Assembly: GCA_035548515.1 (NCBI GenBank)
Contig: DASZSW010000001.1
Coordinates: 62,001 to 126,000 of the forward strand
From: DASZQY01 sp035548515
Lineage (GTDB): Bacteria > Pseudomonadota > Alphaproteobacteria > Rhizobiales > Kaistiaceae
Reading direction: 5' to 3'
Length of the DNA stretch: 64,000 bases
Numbering within the stretch: the stretch's first letter is position 1; every line of letters starts with the position of its first letter. The position numbers and the translations under genes are program-made. Below are positions 44,041-50,674 of this stretch, one piece after another. The notes beneath the pieces were generated by a model. It was not told where the DNA came from. It was given only the letters and a program-made list of their open reading frames with translations, and searched no databases.

Positions 44041-45026
44041 CAGTAACCGCCGATGATCGGAATGATTTCGCCAGTGATGTAGCTGGAGCAAGCAGGGGCC
44101 GCGAGGAAGACGTACGCCGGAGCGATCTCCTCGGGCTGGGCCGGCCGCTTCATTGGCACGTCCGAGCCGAATTCAGAGACATCCGCGGCGCCCTTGTCGG
44201 CGGGGTTCAGCGGCGTCCAGACGGGTCCTGGCGCGACCGCGTTTACGCGGATGCCACGCTCGAGCAGCGTGCCGGCGAGCGACCGCGTGAAGGCATGGAT
44301 GCCGCCCTTGGTCATCGAGTAATCCAGCAGCTCCTTGGAGCCCATCAGGCCGGTGACCGATCCGGTGTTGATGATCGAGCCGCGCTCCCTGATGTGCGGC
44401 ACGGCGGCCTTGGCCATGTGGAAATAGCCGTAGAGGTTCGTCTTCAGCGTGCGATCGAAGTGCTCTTCGGTCAGGTCTTCGAATTTCTTCACGTGCTCCT
44501 GGAAGGCGGCGTTGTTCACCAGGACATCGAGCTTGCCGAATTTCTTCACGGTCTGCTCGACTGCCTGCTTGCAGAAGGTCGGGTCGGCGACGTCGCCCTG
44601 GATCAACAGGCAGCGACGCCCCTCGTTCTCGACTGCGGCCTTCGTCTCCTCCGCGTCTCCGGTCTCTTCGAGATAGACGATGGCGACGTCGGCGCCTTCG
44701 CGTGCGAACAGCACCGCAACGGCGCGGCCGATGCCGGAGTCCCCACCGGTGATGATGGCGGCCATGTTGTGCAGCTTGTCGGAGCCCTTGTAACCGGGCG
44801 CCTCGTACATCGGCGCCGGGTTCAGCTCGGATTCGATGCCCGGCTTCGCCTGATGCTGTTTGGGAAGTGGCGGCACCGGATATTCGCGCTGGCCAGTCTG
44901 CGGCGGCTTCTTTTTCTCGTCGCCCTTGCCGCGCTTCTTTTCCTTCGCGTCGATATCCTTTTGGATGGCGCGCTCGTCATCGGCCGTCTCGCGGGCGTTG
45001 CGAACAAAGGTCGTGTCGTTGGGCAT
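44040..45026 (-). CDS. Stress-type short-chain dehydrogenase/reductase
   Basis: A 328-residue SDR with an N-terminal extension of about 85 residues (KKRGKGDEKKKPPQTGQREY, PVPPLPKQHQAKPG). The cofactor loop is ITGGDSGIGRAVAVLFAREG, the catalytic block YSMTKGGIHAFTRSLA, and the domain ends in YITGEIIPIIGG. The long Lys/Pro-rich lead and EAPGYKGSDKL block are typical of the YghA/YhdG-like group found in general stress regulons. A perfect EcfG promoter lies 29 bases upstream. It is coupled to udgX downstream. Confidence 0.9.
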   Translation of the reverse strand: MPNDTTFVRNARETADDERAIQKDIDAKEKKRGKGDEKKKPPQTGQREYPVPPLPKQHQAKPGIESELNPAPMYEAPGYKGSDKLHNMAAIITGGDSGIGRAVAVLFAREGADVAIVYLEETGDAEETKAAVENEGRRCLLIQGDVADPTFCKQAVEQTVKKFGKLDVLVNNAAFQEHVKKFEDLTEEHFDRTLKTNLYGYFHMAKAAVPHIRERGSIINTGSVTGLMGSKELLDYSMTKGGIHAFTRSLAGTLLERGIRVNAVAPGPVWTPLNPADKGAADVSEFGSDVPMKRPAQPEEIAPAYVFLAAPACSSYITGEIIPIIGGY

Positions 45027-45054
45027 GATGACTCTCCGGAGAAACCGGAGGCAG

Positions 45055-45080
45055 AACGGGCGAGCGCCGGATTAGGTTCC
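45055..45080 (-). promoter_or_regulatory. EcfG-type promoter of the SDR-udgX operon
   Basis: On the minus strand GGAAC (45080-45076), 17 bases, CGTT (45058-45055), a perfect match. The -35 and part of the spacer lie in the last codons of ecfG itself (stop at 45072). The -10 ends 28 bases before the SDR ATG. Confidence 0.75.
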
Positions 45081-45626
45081 GGTTTTCGGCTCCGTGAGGA
45101 TCGCACGCGTGGCCGCGTCGGGGCCGAAATCGTCGCCCCCTTCGACCTGCATGAGCTCTGCGAGACGGGTGCGGGCGCGGTTGAGGCGCGACTTTATCGT
45201 GCCGACGGCGCAACCGCAGATTTCGGCCGCTTCCTCGTAGGAGAAGCCGGAGGCGCCGACCAGCACCAGGGCCTCGCGTTGATCTGGGGGCAATTTGGCC
45301 AAGGCCGCTTTGAATTCCGCCAATTCGATGTGGCCCATCTGCTCGGGCTGCGACTTCAGCCCTTCGGTGTGCCGGCCATCGACATCCTCCACCTCGCGCC
45401 GCCGTTTGCGGTACTCGGAACGAAAATGGTTCCTGAGAATTGTAAATAGCCAAGCTGTCAGATTGGTCCCGGGGCGGAAGCTATCTATGCTGTTGAGTGC
45501 TCTTACCAACGTCTCCTGCACGAGGTCGTCGGCGCGGTCGACGTTGCCCGATAGCGACACAGCAAATGCGCGCAGCCGCGGCACCGTGGCCAACATCGAA
45601 TCCCTTGTAACCGGGTCGAGCGCCAT
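45072..45626 (-). CDS. ecfG: General stress response sigma factor EcfG
   Basis: A 184-residue ECF sigma factor. Region 2 is VPRLRAFAVSLSGNVDRADDLVQETLVRAL and TNLTAWLFTILRNHFRSEYR; region 4 is LPPDQREALVLVGASGFSYE with GCAVGTIKSRLNRARTRLAE. Genomic setting beside nepR and divergent phyR identifies it as the EcfG/SigT/RpoE2 type that recognises GGAAC-N16/17-CGTT. NepR holds it inactive until phosphorylated PhyR takes NepR away. Confidence 0.95.
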   Translation of the reverse strand: MALDPVTRDSMLATVPRLRAFAVSLSGNVDRADDLVQETLVRALNSIDSFRPGTNLTAWLFTILRNHFRSEYRKRRREVEDVDGRHTEGLKSQPEQMGHIELAEFKAALAKLPPDQREALVLVGASGFSYEEAAEICGCAVGTIKSRLNRARTRLAELMQVEGGDDFGPDAATRAILTEPKTGT

Positions 45627-45632
45627 TCTCCG

Positions 45633-45878
45633 CTACTGGTCCTTGTTCTTATCGCCGGAGCTGTCCAGCTTCGCCAACAGGTCGACAAACCTGTCGGGCA
45701 CGCCCTGTTTGACGATGTCGTCGTGGATGGCCCGCAGCTGGTCGCCTATCTTTTCCTGGATCTCGCGGCTAAGTGCGCTCGGTGGGTCGAACGAGCGAGG
45801 CTCAGTCGCTTTGGAGGTTCCTGGTGGCATGTCTTTCCGGCGCTTCATACGATCTGTTTCCCCCCATCCCCTCGCCAT
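45633..45878 (-). CDS. nepR: Anti-sigma factor NepR
   Basis: An 81-residue protein with the NepR core SREIQEKIGDQLRAIHDDIVKQGVPDRFVDLLAKLD, which forms two helices that bind EcfG or the sigma-like domain of PhyR. It lies 6 bases before ecfG. An ATG ten codons in (MKRRKDMPPG) is an alternative start. Confidence 0.93.
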   Translation of the reverse strand: MARGWGETDRMKRRKDMPPGTSKATEPRSFDPPSALSREIQEKIGDQLRAIHDDIVKQGVPDRFVDLLAKLDSSGDKNKDQ

Positions 45879-45898
45879 GCGCGGAGCCGGGCCTCGTT

Positions 45899-45928
45899 AA
45901 CGTGCATCGTCAAATAATGTTTCGTTCC
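45899..45928 (-). promoter_or_regulatory. EcfG-like elements before nepR with an over-long spacer
   Basis: On the minus strand GGAAC (45928-45924) and CGTT (45902-45899) are separated by 21 bases, four more than the consensus allows. Position in front of nepR-ecfG suggests autoregulation, but the spacing argues against normal use; a TTGACG in the spacer might be a housekeeping -35. Confidence 0.3.
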
Positions 45929-45993
45929 CGAAAAATCGCCTAGATTGGCCCACAGTCAACCTTGATTGTGCGCCGGACTTCTGGAGGACGCCT

Positions 45994-46788
45994 ATGTTGA
46001 CATCCCAAGCTGTCGCCGCCGAGTTGCCCCGGCTTCGCCGTTATGCCCGTGCGCTGACGGGCAGCCAAGTTTCCGGCGATGCATATGTTACCGCCACCCT
46101 GGAGACACTCGCCGAGGACCCCTCGAGCCTCAATGCCGAGGATAACGTCGTCACCGCCCTGTTCAGTGCCTTCACGCGTATCTGGAATTCGGTCGAACTG
46201 AATATGCCACGTACGCCAGGCGGCCCGATCGACGAGCATATCGGCGGCATGACCCCCCTGCCCCGCCAGGCGTTCCTGCTGGTTGCGCTCGAAGATTTCC
46301 CCGAGGGCGAGGCGGCCAAGGTACTCAACGTCCCGGTGATCGAGCTGCGCCGCCTGATCGAGGAGGCCGGCCGTGAACTCGCAGCCGAGATCGCCACCGA
46401 CGTCCTGATCATCGAGGACGAGCCGCTGATCGCGATGGACCTCGAAAGCCTTGTCGAAAACCTGGGTCATCGGGTCACCGGCATCGGGCGCACGCAGAAA
46501 GAATCGGTCGCCCTGGCGAAGGAGAATCCGCCGGGACTCATCCTGGCTGATATCAGGCTCGCCGACATGAGTTCGGGCGTGGATGCGGTGAACGAGATGC
46601 TTCAGGAGCTGGAGGTGCCGGTGATCTTCATCACCGCATACCCGGAACAGTTGCTCACCGGCGAACGGCCGGAGCCGGCGTTCCTCATCACCAAACCTTT
46701 CCGCCCGACCACCGTGGCGGCGGTCATCAGCCAGGCGCTGTTCTTCGGCCGCAAGGCAACCAGCAAGCGCAAGGCCGTCGAGGCGTAG
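45994..46788 (+). CDS. phyR: General stress response regulator PhyR
   Basis: A 264-residue protein: an N-terminal sigma-like domain (about 1-120, LPRLRRYARALTGSQVSGDA, MTPLPRQAFLLVALEDFPEG) and a C-terminal receiver (about 135-255) with VLIIEDEPLIAMDLESLVEN, phosphoacceptor Asp in LILADIRLADMSSG and Lys in FLITKPF. Once phosphorylated it binds NepR and frees EcfG. Divergent from nepR-ecfG, as is usual. Confidence 0.96.
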   Translation: MLTSQAVAAELPRLRRYARALTGSQVSGDAYVTATLETLAEDPSSLNAEDNVVTALFSAFTRIWNSVELNMPRTPGGPIDEHIGGMTPLPRQAFLLVALEDFPEGEAAKVLNVPVIELRRLIEEAGRELAAEIATDVLIIEDEPLIAMDLESLVENLGHRVTGIGRTQKESVALAKENPPGLILADIRLADMSSGVDAVNEMLQELEVPVIFITAYPEQLLTGERPEPAFLITKPFRPTTVAAVISQALFFGRKATSKRKAVEA

Positions 46789-46803
46789 CTGCCTCGACGC
46801 GCT

Positions 46804-48924
46804 TCACGACGCGGGCTGGCTCTGCTCGGGAAGCGAGTCTTGGCTGATCGGGCGTAGCGGGAATGACAGCGTCGCCCGCAGTCCGCTCTTGGAGTACTTG
46901 ATGTCGACGTCGCCGCCGAGCGTGGCGCGCACGTTTGCCTCGATGAGCCGGGAGCCGAAGCCGCTGCGCGTCGGCTTCTCTACCTCCGGGCCGTTGCGCT
47001 CGACCCAGTCGATCTCGATGCGGCGACTCCCGTTGGCGCCGGTCACAAACCAGTCGATGTCGACGGTACCCTCCGGCACCGAGAGCGCACCGTGGCGCAC
47101 CGCGTTGGCGGCCAGCTCGTGGATAGTCAGGCCGAGAGCAAACATCGCCGAGGAGTCGAGAACGACCTGCTCACCGCGCAGCTGGAACCGGTTGGCAGCG
47201 CCGACGAATGGCTCGAGTTCGCCGGATATCAATGCGCGCAGAGATACGCCGGCCCAGTTGCCCTTGTTGAGGAAGTCGTGCGTGCGTGCAAGTGACATCA
47301 GCCGCGACTGAATGCGCTCGAAGGCGACCTGCGGGTCCTTGGTCATGCGGATCGTCTGCGACACGATCGCCTGCACCAGCGCCAGGCTGTTCTTCACGCG
47401 GTGGTTCATTTCGCGCAGGATCAGCCGCTGGCGCTCCTCGATCGCGCGCCGTTCAGTGACGTCGGTCATGATGCCGACCGCGCGCAGCGGCTTCCGTGTA
47501 ACCGGGTCCATGAAAATCTGACCGGCAAAAGAGCACCAGCGGCGCGCACCATCGTCGGCACGGGTGACCTCGTATTCGAGCGCTACGCGCCCATCGCCGT
47601 CGGGATTCGATCCCTGCTGCCAGACTTCGTGCGTGCGCTCCCAGTCTTTTTCAGACGCCAGGGGGTGCAGCAGCGCGGGATCGGCGGGCGCGTCGGGCGG
47701 CAGCCCCCAAAGGCGCTTGAAGATTGGCGACCAATGATGCGCGCCGGTCACCATGTCGTAATCCCAGGTGCCGACGTCGTTTGATTCGATCGCGAGGCGG
47801 TTCTGCTCCTCGCTCAGCCGCAGGGCTTCCTCGGCCGCCTTCTGCTCGGTGATGTCGCGGTTGATACCGATGACCTCGAACGGCTGGCCGTTGGAGTCGT
47901 ACAGCACCAGCGAGCTCGCGGTTATCCAGCGTTCCTCGCCGTCCGGCCGCTCAATGCGGAATTCGGAATCCAGGAACGTTCCGGGCGCCGGCAACCTGGT
48001 GGGATCAAGAGCGATGGCGGCCGTGTCCTCGGGATGGACAAGCGAGAGAAACAGTTCGCGCGAGGGCTTTACGCCCGGGCTCACGCCAAAAAGTGCGTAC
48101 TGCGTTGCATCCCAGCGTTGCTCACCGGTCCGGAAGTTTCCGCTCCACGTCCCCATGCGGCCCGCGGAGAGCGCGACACGGAGGCGCCCTTCGCTTTCGC
48201 GCAGAGCTTCCTCGGTCAGCCGTCGTTCGTGGATGTCGCGGATGGTGCCGATGCCGCGAACTGGCTTGCCGCTGGCGTCGAAAGTCACGCGCCCAGACAC
48301 AGCGACCCAGCGTTCCGCTCCGTCGTTGGCGCGGCGAATGCGAAATTCGGCATTGAAATTCGGAGACGCCGGCGAGGTGTAAGCGCGATCGTAAATGTGA
48401 TCGATGACGGCCCGTTCGTCGGCGTGGATCAGCTCGGAGAAGCGCTCCTGGTCCGCTTCCTCGGTCTGCGGCAGCCCGAGAATAGCGTACATCTCGGCCG
48501 ACCACTGGCGTTTGCCGGTCGCCGCGTTGACGTCCCAGATGCCAATCCCGGTCGCTTCGATGGCGAGGCGCAGACGCTGTTCGCTTTCGCGCAAAGCGCG
48601 GGCGGTGCCGGTTTCGCCGCTGAGATCGACGAGCTCCAAGACGGTGCCGTGGTCTGGATTATCCCCAAGGCGCACTGCGCGAAACGCGAAGGGGCGTGCC
48701 TGACCGTCAAAGGCGACGATAGTCTCTTCGCCCTCTCCGCCCTCTCCAGATACCAGTGCGCGGCCGAGGCCGCTGTCGGGAAAGGGCACCGACTGTCCGC
48801 GCCATAGAAGTTCACCGAGCGTCTGCTGGCGCGCCCGCGCGAGCGCGGTTCCCGTCAGTACTTCCGCGACCGCGTTCAAGAAGCGGCAGCGTTGGTGCCC
48901 GTCTACGACGAACACGGCTACCAT
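46804..48924 (-). CDS. HWE-family multi-PAS histidine kinase
   Basis: A 706-residue soluble kinase. About four PAS domains run from residue 1 to 500 (ESEQRLRLAIEATGIGIWDV, ESEGRLRVALSAGRMGTWSG, LSEEQNRLAIESNDVGTWDY mark three). The phosphoacceptor block LREMNHRVKNSLALVQAIVS and the N box LTIHELAANAVRHGALS define the HWE type, which phosphorylates PhyR in general stress systems. The ATG at 48924 follows AGGGG by 7 bases. It is convergent with phyR and is the likely PhyR kinase of this locus; the signal is unknown. Confidence 0.92.
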   Translation of the reverse strand: MVAVFVVDGHQRCRFLNAVAEVLTGTALARARQQTLGELLWRGQSVPFPDSGLGRALVSGEGGEGEETIVAFDGQARPFAFRAVRLGDNPDHGTVLELVDLSGETGTARALRESEQRLRLAIEATGIGIWDVNAATGKRQWSAEMYAILGLPQTEEADQERFSELIHADERAVIDHIYDRAYTSPASPNFNAEFRIRRANDGAERWVAVSGRVTFDASGKPVRGIGTIRDIHERRLTEEALRESEGRLRVALSAGRMGTWSGNFRTGEQRWDATQYALFGVSPGVKPSRELFLSLVHPEDTAAIALDPTRLPAPGTFLDSEFRIERPDGEERWITASSLVLYDSNGQPFEVIGINRDITEQKAAEEALRLSEEQNRLAIESNDVGTWDYDMVTGAHHWSPIFKRLWGLPPDAPADPALLHPLASEKDWERTHEVWQQGSNPDGDGRVALEYEVTRADDGARRWCSFAGQIFMDPVTRKPLRAVGIMTDVTERRAIEERQRLILREMNHRVKNSLALVQAIVSQTIRMTKDPQVAFERIQSRLMSLARTHDFLNKGNWAGVSLRALISGELEPFVGAANRFQLRGEQVVLDSSAMFALGLTIHELAANAVRHGALSVPEGTVDIDWFVTGANGSRRIEIDWVERNGPEVEKPTRSGFGSRLIEANVRATLGGDVDIKYSKSGLRATLSFPLRPISQDSLPEQSQPAS

Positions 48925-48941
48925 CGGCGTGCCCCTAAATG

Positions 48942-48974
48942 CCAACGGCGCGGGCTGGACACCCGCGCCGTTGG
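48942..48974 (-). terminator. Hairpin between the Q/D/R-rich small gene and the kinase
   Basis: CCAACGGCGCGGG (48942-48954) pairs perfectly with CCCGCGCCGTTGG (48962-48974), 13 bp, with a 7-base loop. On the minus strand it is followed by CATTTAG. It lies between the stop of the 62-residue gene and the kinase start and probably ends or attenuates transcription from the stress promoters. Confidence 0.55.
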
Positions 48975-48990
48975 GCCTGCATCCGCAGCG

Positions 48991-49179
48991 TCAGCGCTGG
49001 CCGGCGCGGTCGCTGTCCTCATCGTCCATATCGTTCTGCGGCCGCCGGTCGCCCTGCTGCCGATCCGGCTGCGCCTTGTCGCGGCGCGCGTCTTCTTCGC
49101 GATCGCGGTGCATGCCGCCGCCCTGCTGCTGCTGTCGCTGATCCTGATTCTTCTGCCCGCCATGCTGATTGTTTGCCAT
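48991..49179 (-). CDS. Small hydrophilic Q/D/R-rich stress protein
   Basis: A 62-residue protein of low complexity with no hydrophobic segment (MANNQHGGQKNQDQRQQQQG at the start, then DREEDARRDKAQPDRQQGDR). I know no named family; it looks like a hydrophilin. GGGAGAA lies 6 bases before the ATG. Two perfect EcfG promoters lie upstream on the same strand, at 43 and 174 bases, so it is almost certainly a real, stress-induced gene. Confidence 0.7.
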   Translation of the reverse strand: MANNQHGGQKNQDQRQQQQGGGMHRDREEDARRDKAQPDRQQGDRRPQNDMDDEDSDRAGQR

Positions 49180-49221
49180 GGTCGCGTTCTCCCTTGGGAT
49201 GGTGCCTCACCAGCACTGCTC

Positions 49222-49247
49222 AACGCTGGCCGGCTCCGGTTCGTTCC
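49222..49247 (-). promoter_or_regulatory. EcfG-type promoter, proximal, of the Q/D/R-rich gene
   Basis: Minus strand GGAAC (49247-49243), 17 bases, CGTT (49225-49222). The -10 ends 42 bases before the start codon of the 62-residue gene. Perfect match. Confidence 0.75.
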
Positions 49248-49352
49248 GCCCGCTGCGTGGGGGCAGACCGACTCCTAAAGGTGATGCAACGGGGCTGGTT
49301 CCTCTTGGATCTCCAGGACGCAGCGTTTGTATACAACGGGCAGTTCGTGCGG

Positions 49353-49377
49353 AACGCCCTCGTCGGGCTGAGGTTCC
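49353..49377 (-). promoter_or_regulatory. EcfG-type promoter, distal, minus strand
   Basis: Minus strand GGAAC (49377-49373), 16 bases, CGTT (49356-49353). Perfect match. No terminator or reading frame with a good ribosome site lies between it and the proximal promoter, so it most likely gives the 62-residue gene a second, longer leader of about 165 bases. Confidence 0.65.
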
Positions 49378-49401
49378 ATCCGAATAGTGATTTTTCACGA
49401 C

Positions 49402-49426
49402 GGAACCTTACCGGCTCCGCCTCGTT
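49402..49426 (+). promoter_or_regulatory. EcfG-type promoter of candidate small RNA 1
   Basis: GGAAC (49402-49406), 16 bases, CGTT (49423-49426), a perfect match. It diverges from the promoter at 49353-49377 with 24 bases between the two -35 elements. Confidence 0.75.
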
Positions 49427-49432
49427 TCATCG

Positions 49433-49510
49433 CCGGTCGCTGCGCCAATTATCGCCCCCCAGCCGGAACAGCGACCAGGAGGCCGGGCCATGTCCCGGCC
49501 TTCTCTTTTT
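49433..49510 (+). ncRNA. Candidate stress-induced small RNA 1 with C-rich loop
   Basis: A transcript of about 78 bases bounded by a perfect EcfG promoter and an intrinsic terminator. GGTCGCTG (49435-49442) pairs perfectly with CAGCGACC (49469-49476), leaving a 26-base loop that contains CGCCCCCCAG. AGGAGG follows, then the terminator hairpin. A C-rich loop could pair with G-rich ribosome sites in target mRNAs, as proposed for other alphaproteobacterial small RNAs (GsrN, CCUCCUCCC-motif RNAs). The 5' end is inferred from the promoter. AGGAGG with the ATG at 49490 could alternatively open a 30-codon frame. Confidence 0.55.
49480..49510 (+). terminator. Intrinsic terminator of small RNA 1
   Basis: AGGCCGGG (49480-49487) pairs with CCCGGCCT (49494-49501) across a 6-base loop, followed by TCTCTTTTT. 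This is a textbook Rho-independent terminator. Confidence 0.8.
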
Positions 49511-49552
49511 GAAATGGCGGAATACAGCGTTTCACGGGCCTTCCGAAATCGT

Positions 49553-49577
49553 GGAACCTTTTGCCGAGTGTCCCGTT
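49553..49577 (+). promoter_or_regulatory. EcfG-type promoter of candidate small RNA 2
   Basis: GGAAC (49553-49557), 16 bases, CGTT (49574-49577), a perfect match, 43 bases after the terminator of small RNA 1. Confidence 0.75.
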
Positions 49578-49583
49578 GTTAGT

Positions 49584-49680
49584 GCGGCTCCCGGGTTGTT
49601 TCCCCGCCCCCCTCAACGACCCAGGAGCGCCCCGCACCGGCCGCTTCGCTCCTCTTTGGAGCGAGGCGGCCTTCTTCATT
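49584..49680 (+). ncRNA. Candidate stress-induced small RNA 2 with C-rich loop
   Basis: About 97 bases between a perfect EcfG promoter and a strong terminator. GGGTTGTT (49593-49600) pairs with AACGACCC (49615-49622), 8 bp with one G-U, around the 14-base loop TCCCCGCCCCCCTC. AGGAG follows directly, as in small RNA 1, and then the terminator. The shared order (8-bp stem, CGCCCCCC in the loop, 3' arm ending in CGACC, AGGAG, terminator) suggests the two arose by tandem duplication. No convincing reading frame is in it. Confidence 0.55.
49639..49680 (+). terminator. Intrinsic terminator of small RNA 2
   Basis: GGCCGCTTCGCTCC (49639-49652) pairs with GGAGCGAGGCGGCC (49658-49671), 14 bp with one T-G pair, across the loop TCTTT; TTCTTCATTT follows. 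Confidence 0.75.
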
Positions 49681-49738
49681 TATGGATGGTGCATGAGGTC
49701 GCGAGCGCAGGATGCGCTGTCGCGCACCGTTGATCGCG

Positions 49739-50305
49739 CTATGCCTTGGCGGCTTCCACCACAACGATCTGCGGCGTGCCATGCTCGAAGTCGAGGCCCA
49801 TCTCGCGCGCTTTGACCGCCAGCGCCAGGTACTGCTCGTGCAGTTTCGCGATTTCAGACGGGGTGAGTTGCTCGAGATCAATGAGGGCGTTGCTGGCGCC
49901 GCGCGTCGCGCGCAGCAATTCGTCGATCTTTACCTGGAGTGCGCGGGTATCGCGGTTTTGCGAACTCTGGATGATGAACACCATCAGGAACGTGATGATG
50001 GTGGTGCTGGTGTTGATGACGAGCATCCAATCGGCCGAATAGTGGGTAATCGGGCCGAACGCGGCCCAACCAACCACGAGCAGCAGGGCCAGAATGAAGG
50101 CGATGTGTCCGCCAGCCCAATTTGAGACACGGGCGGAAAATGGAGAGAAGTAGCCTTCGATCAGCGCTGCGTTAAGCAGCTTGGCCGAGCGCCCGCGCAA
50201 CAGCTTCGACGCCGGCGCGGTGGGCTTCGCTCTCTGGGCGTTTGCGGGAATCGGACTGGTCGACCGGTCGTTCACGCGGTTCTTTTTCGCGCTCGCGTTG
50301 CTCAT
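49739..50305 (-). CDS. Low-affinity iron permease-like membrane protein
   Basis: Up to 188 residues. The C-terminal part matches the small low-affinity-iron-permease family: VSNWAGGHIAFILALLLVVG (helix 1), SADWMLVINTSTTIITFLMV (helix 2), then FIIQSSQNRDTRALQVKIDE and a helical tail (LDEL-type LTPSEIAKLHEQYLALA). Iron transport is unproven for the bacterial group. The start is unclear: ATG 50305 lies inside a well-supported overlapping small gene, and the first 50 residues look unlike the family, so translation may begin nearer 50180. Confidence 0.7.
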   Translation of the reverse strand: MSNASAKKNRVNDRSTSPIPANAQRAKPTAPASKLLRGRSAKLLNAALIEGYFSPFSARVSNWAGGHIAFILALLLVVGWAAFGPITHYSADWMLVINTSTTIITFLMVFIIQSSQNRDTRALQVKIDELLRATRGASNALIDLEQLTPSEIAKLHEQYLALAVKAREMGLDFEHGTPQIVVVEAAKA

Positions 50306-50312
50306 CTGCCAT
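50172..50312 (-). CDS. 46-residue hydrophilic protein overlapping the permease 5' end
   Basis: A charged protein (MADEQREREKEPRERPVDQS at the start, GVEAVARALGQAA at the end). AGGAGG lies 5 bases before its ATG, far better placed than for the ATG at 50305 in the other frame, and a perfect EcfG promoter ends 29 bases upstream. Its stop falls where the family-like part of the permease begins, so it may be a stress protein translated just before, and coupled to, the permease. No family recognised. Confidence 0.5.
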   Translation of the reverse strand: MADEQREREKEPRERPVDQSDSRKRPESEAHRAGVEAVARALGQAA

Positions 50313-50341
50313 CGGATCCTCCTGTGGATTCGCCGGCAAAG

Positions 50342-50367
50342 AACGCGCCGTCGCGCTGGAAGGTTCC
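50342..50367 (-). promoter_or_regulatory. EcfG-type promoter, minus strand, for the 46-residue gene and permease
   Basis: Minus strand GGAAC (50367-50363), 17 bases, CGTT (50345-50342). Perfect match. Its -35 is half of the palindrome GGTTCCATCGATGGAACC shared with the divergent promoter. Confidence 0.75.
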
Positions 50368-50373
50368 ATCGAT

Positions 50374-50398
50374 GGAACCCGGACAGAGGTGCGACGTT
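50374..50398 (+). promoter_or_regulatory. EcfG-type promoter of the DUF3309 gene
   Basis: GGAAC (50374-50378), 16 bases, CGTT (50395-50398). Perfect match, with the -10 ending 37 bases before the start codon. The two -35 elements stand back to back with 6 bases between them. Confidence 0.78.
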
Positions 50399-50435
50399 GA
50401 GAGGCTGCTTCGTGCAACCCACGAAAGAGACATCT

Positions 50436-50594
50436 ATGTCTGTCGGCACACTTCTCCTTATCATCCTTGTCATCGTGTTGATCGGCGCCATTCCGACCTG
50501 GCCGTATTCCCGCGGCTGGGGCTACTACCCCTCCGGCGGCGTCGGCATCATTGTCATCATTCTGCTCATCCTGCTCCTGATGGGACGTCTCTGA
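50436..50594 (+). CDS. DUF3309 family small membrane protein
   Basis: A 52-residue protein with two hydrophobic helices around PTWPYSRGWGYYPSGGVG, the signature of DUF3309. Such proteins are widespread in Alphaproteobacteria and of unknown function. GAAAGAG lies about 8 bases before the ATG. Its perfect EcfG promoter makes it a likely member of the general stress regulon; a terminator hairpin follows. Confidence 0.85.
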   Translation: MSVGTLLLIILVIVLIGAIPTWPYSRGWGYYPSGGVGIIVIILLILLLMGRL

Positions 50595-50627
50595 CGGGTT
50601 CCGTCTTTTCCTCCTCCCACGACGACA

Positions 50628-50664
50628 AGGCCCGACGCCTCACAGCGCCGGGCCTCTTCAATTA
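50628..50664 (+). terminator. Terminator after the DUF3309 gene
   Basis: AGGCCCG (50628-50634) pairs with CGGGCCT (50649-50655), with an inner CGC/GCG after one mismatch, followed by CTTCAATTAT. It separates two convergent stress genes. Confidence 0.55.
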
Positions 50665-50674
50665 TCAGTATGGG

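Noticed and set aside
49490..49582. A 30-codon frame (ATG 49490) after AGGAGG inside small RNA 1
   Set aside because: It begins in the loop of a perfect terminator hairpin, runs through its T tract and into the next promoter; the peptide has no recognisable features. Kept only as an alternative reading.
49673..49738. A further short gene between small RNA 2 and the permease stop
   Set aside because: No ribosome site with a start codon and no promoter motif in the 60 bases.
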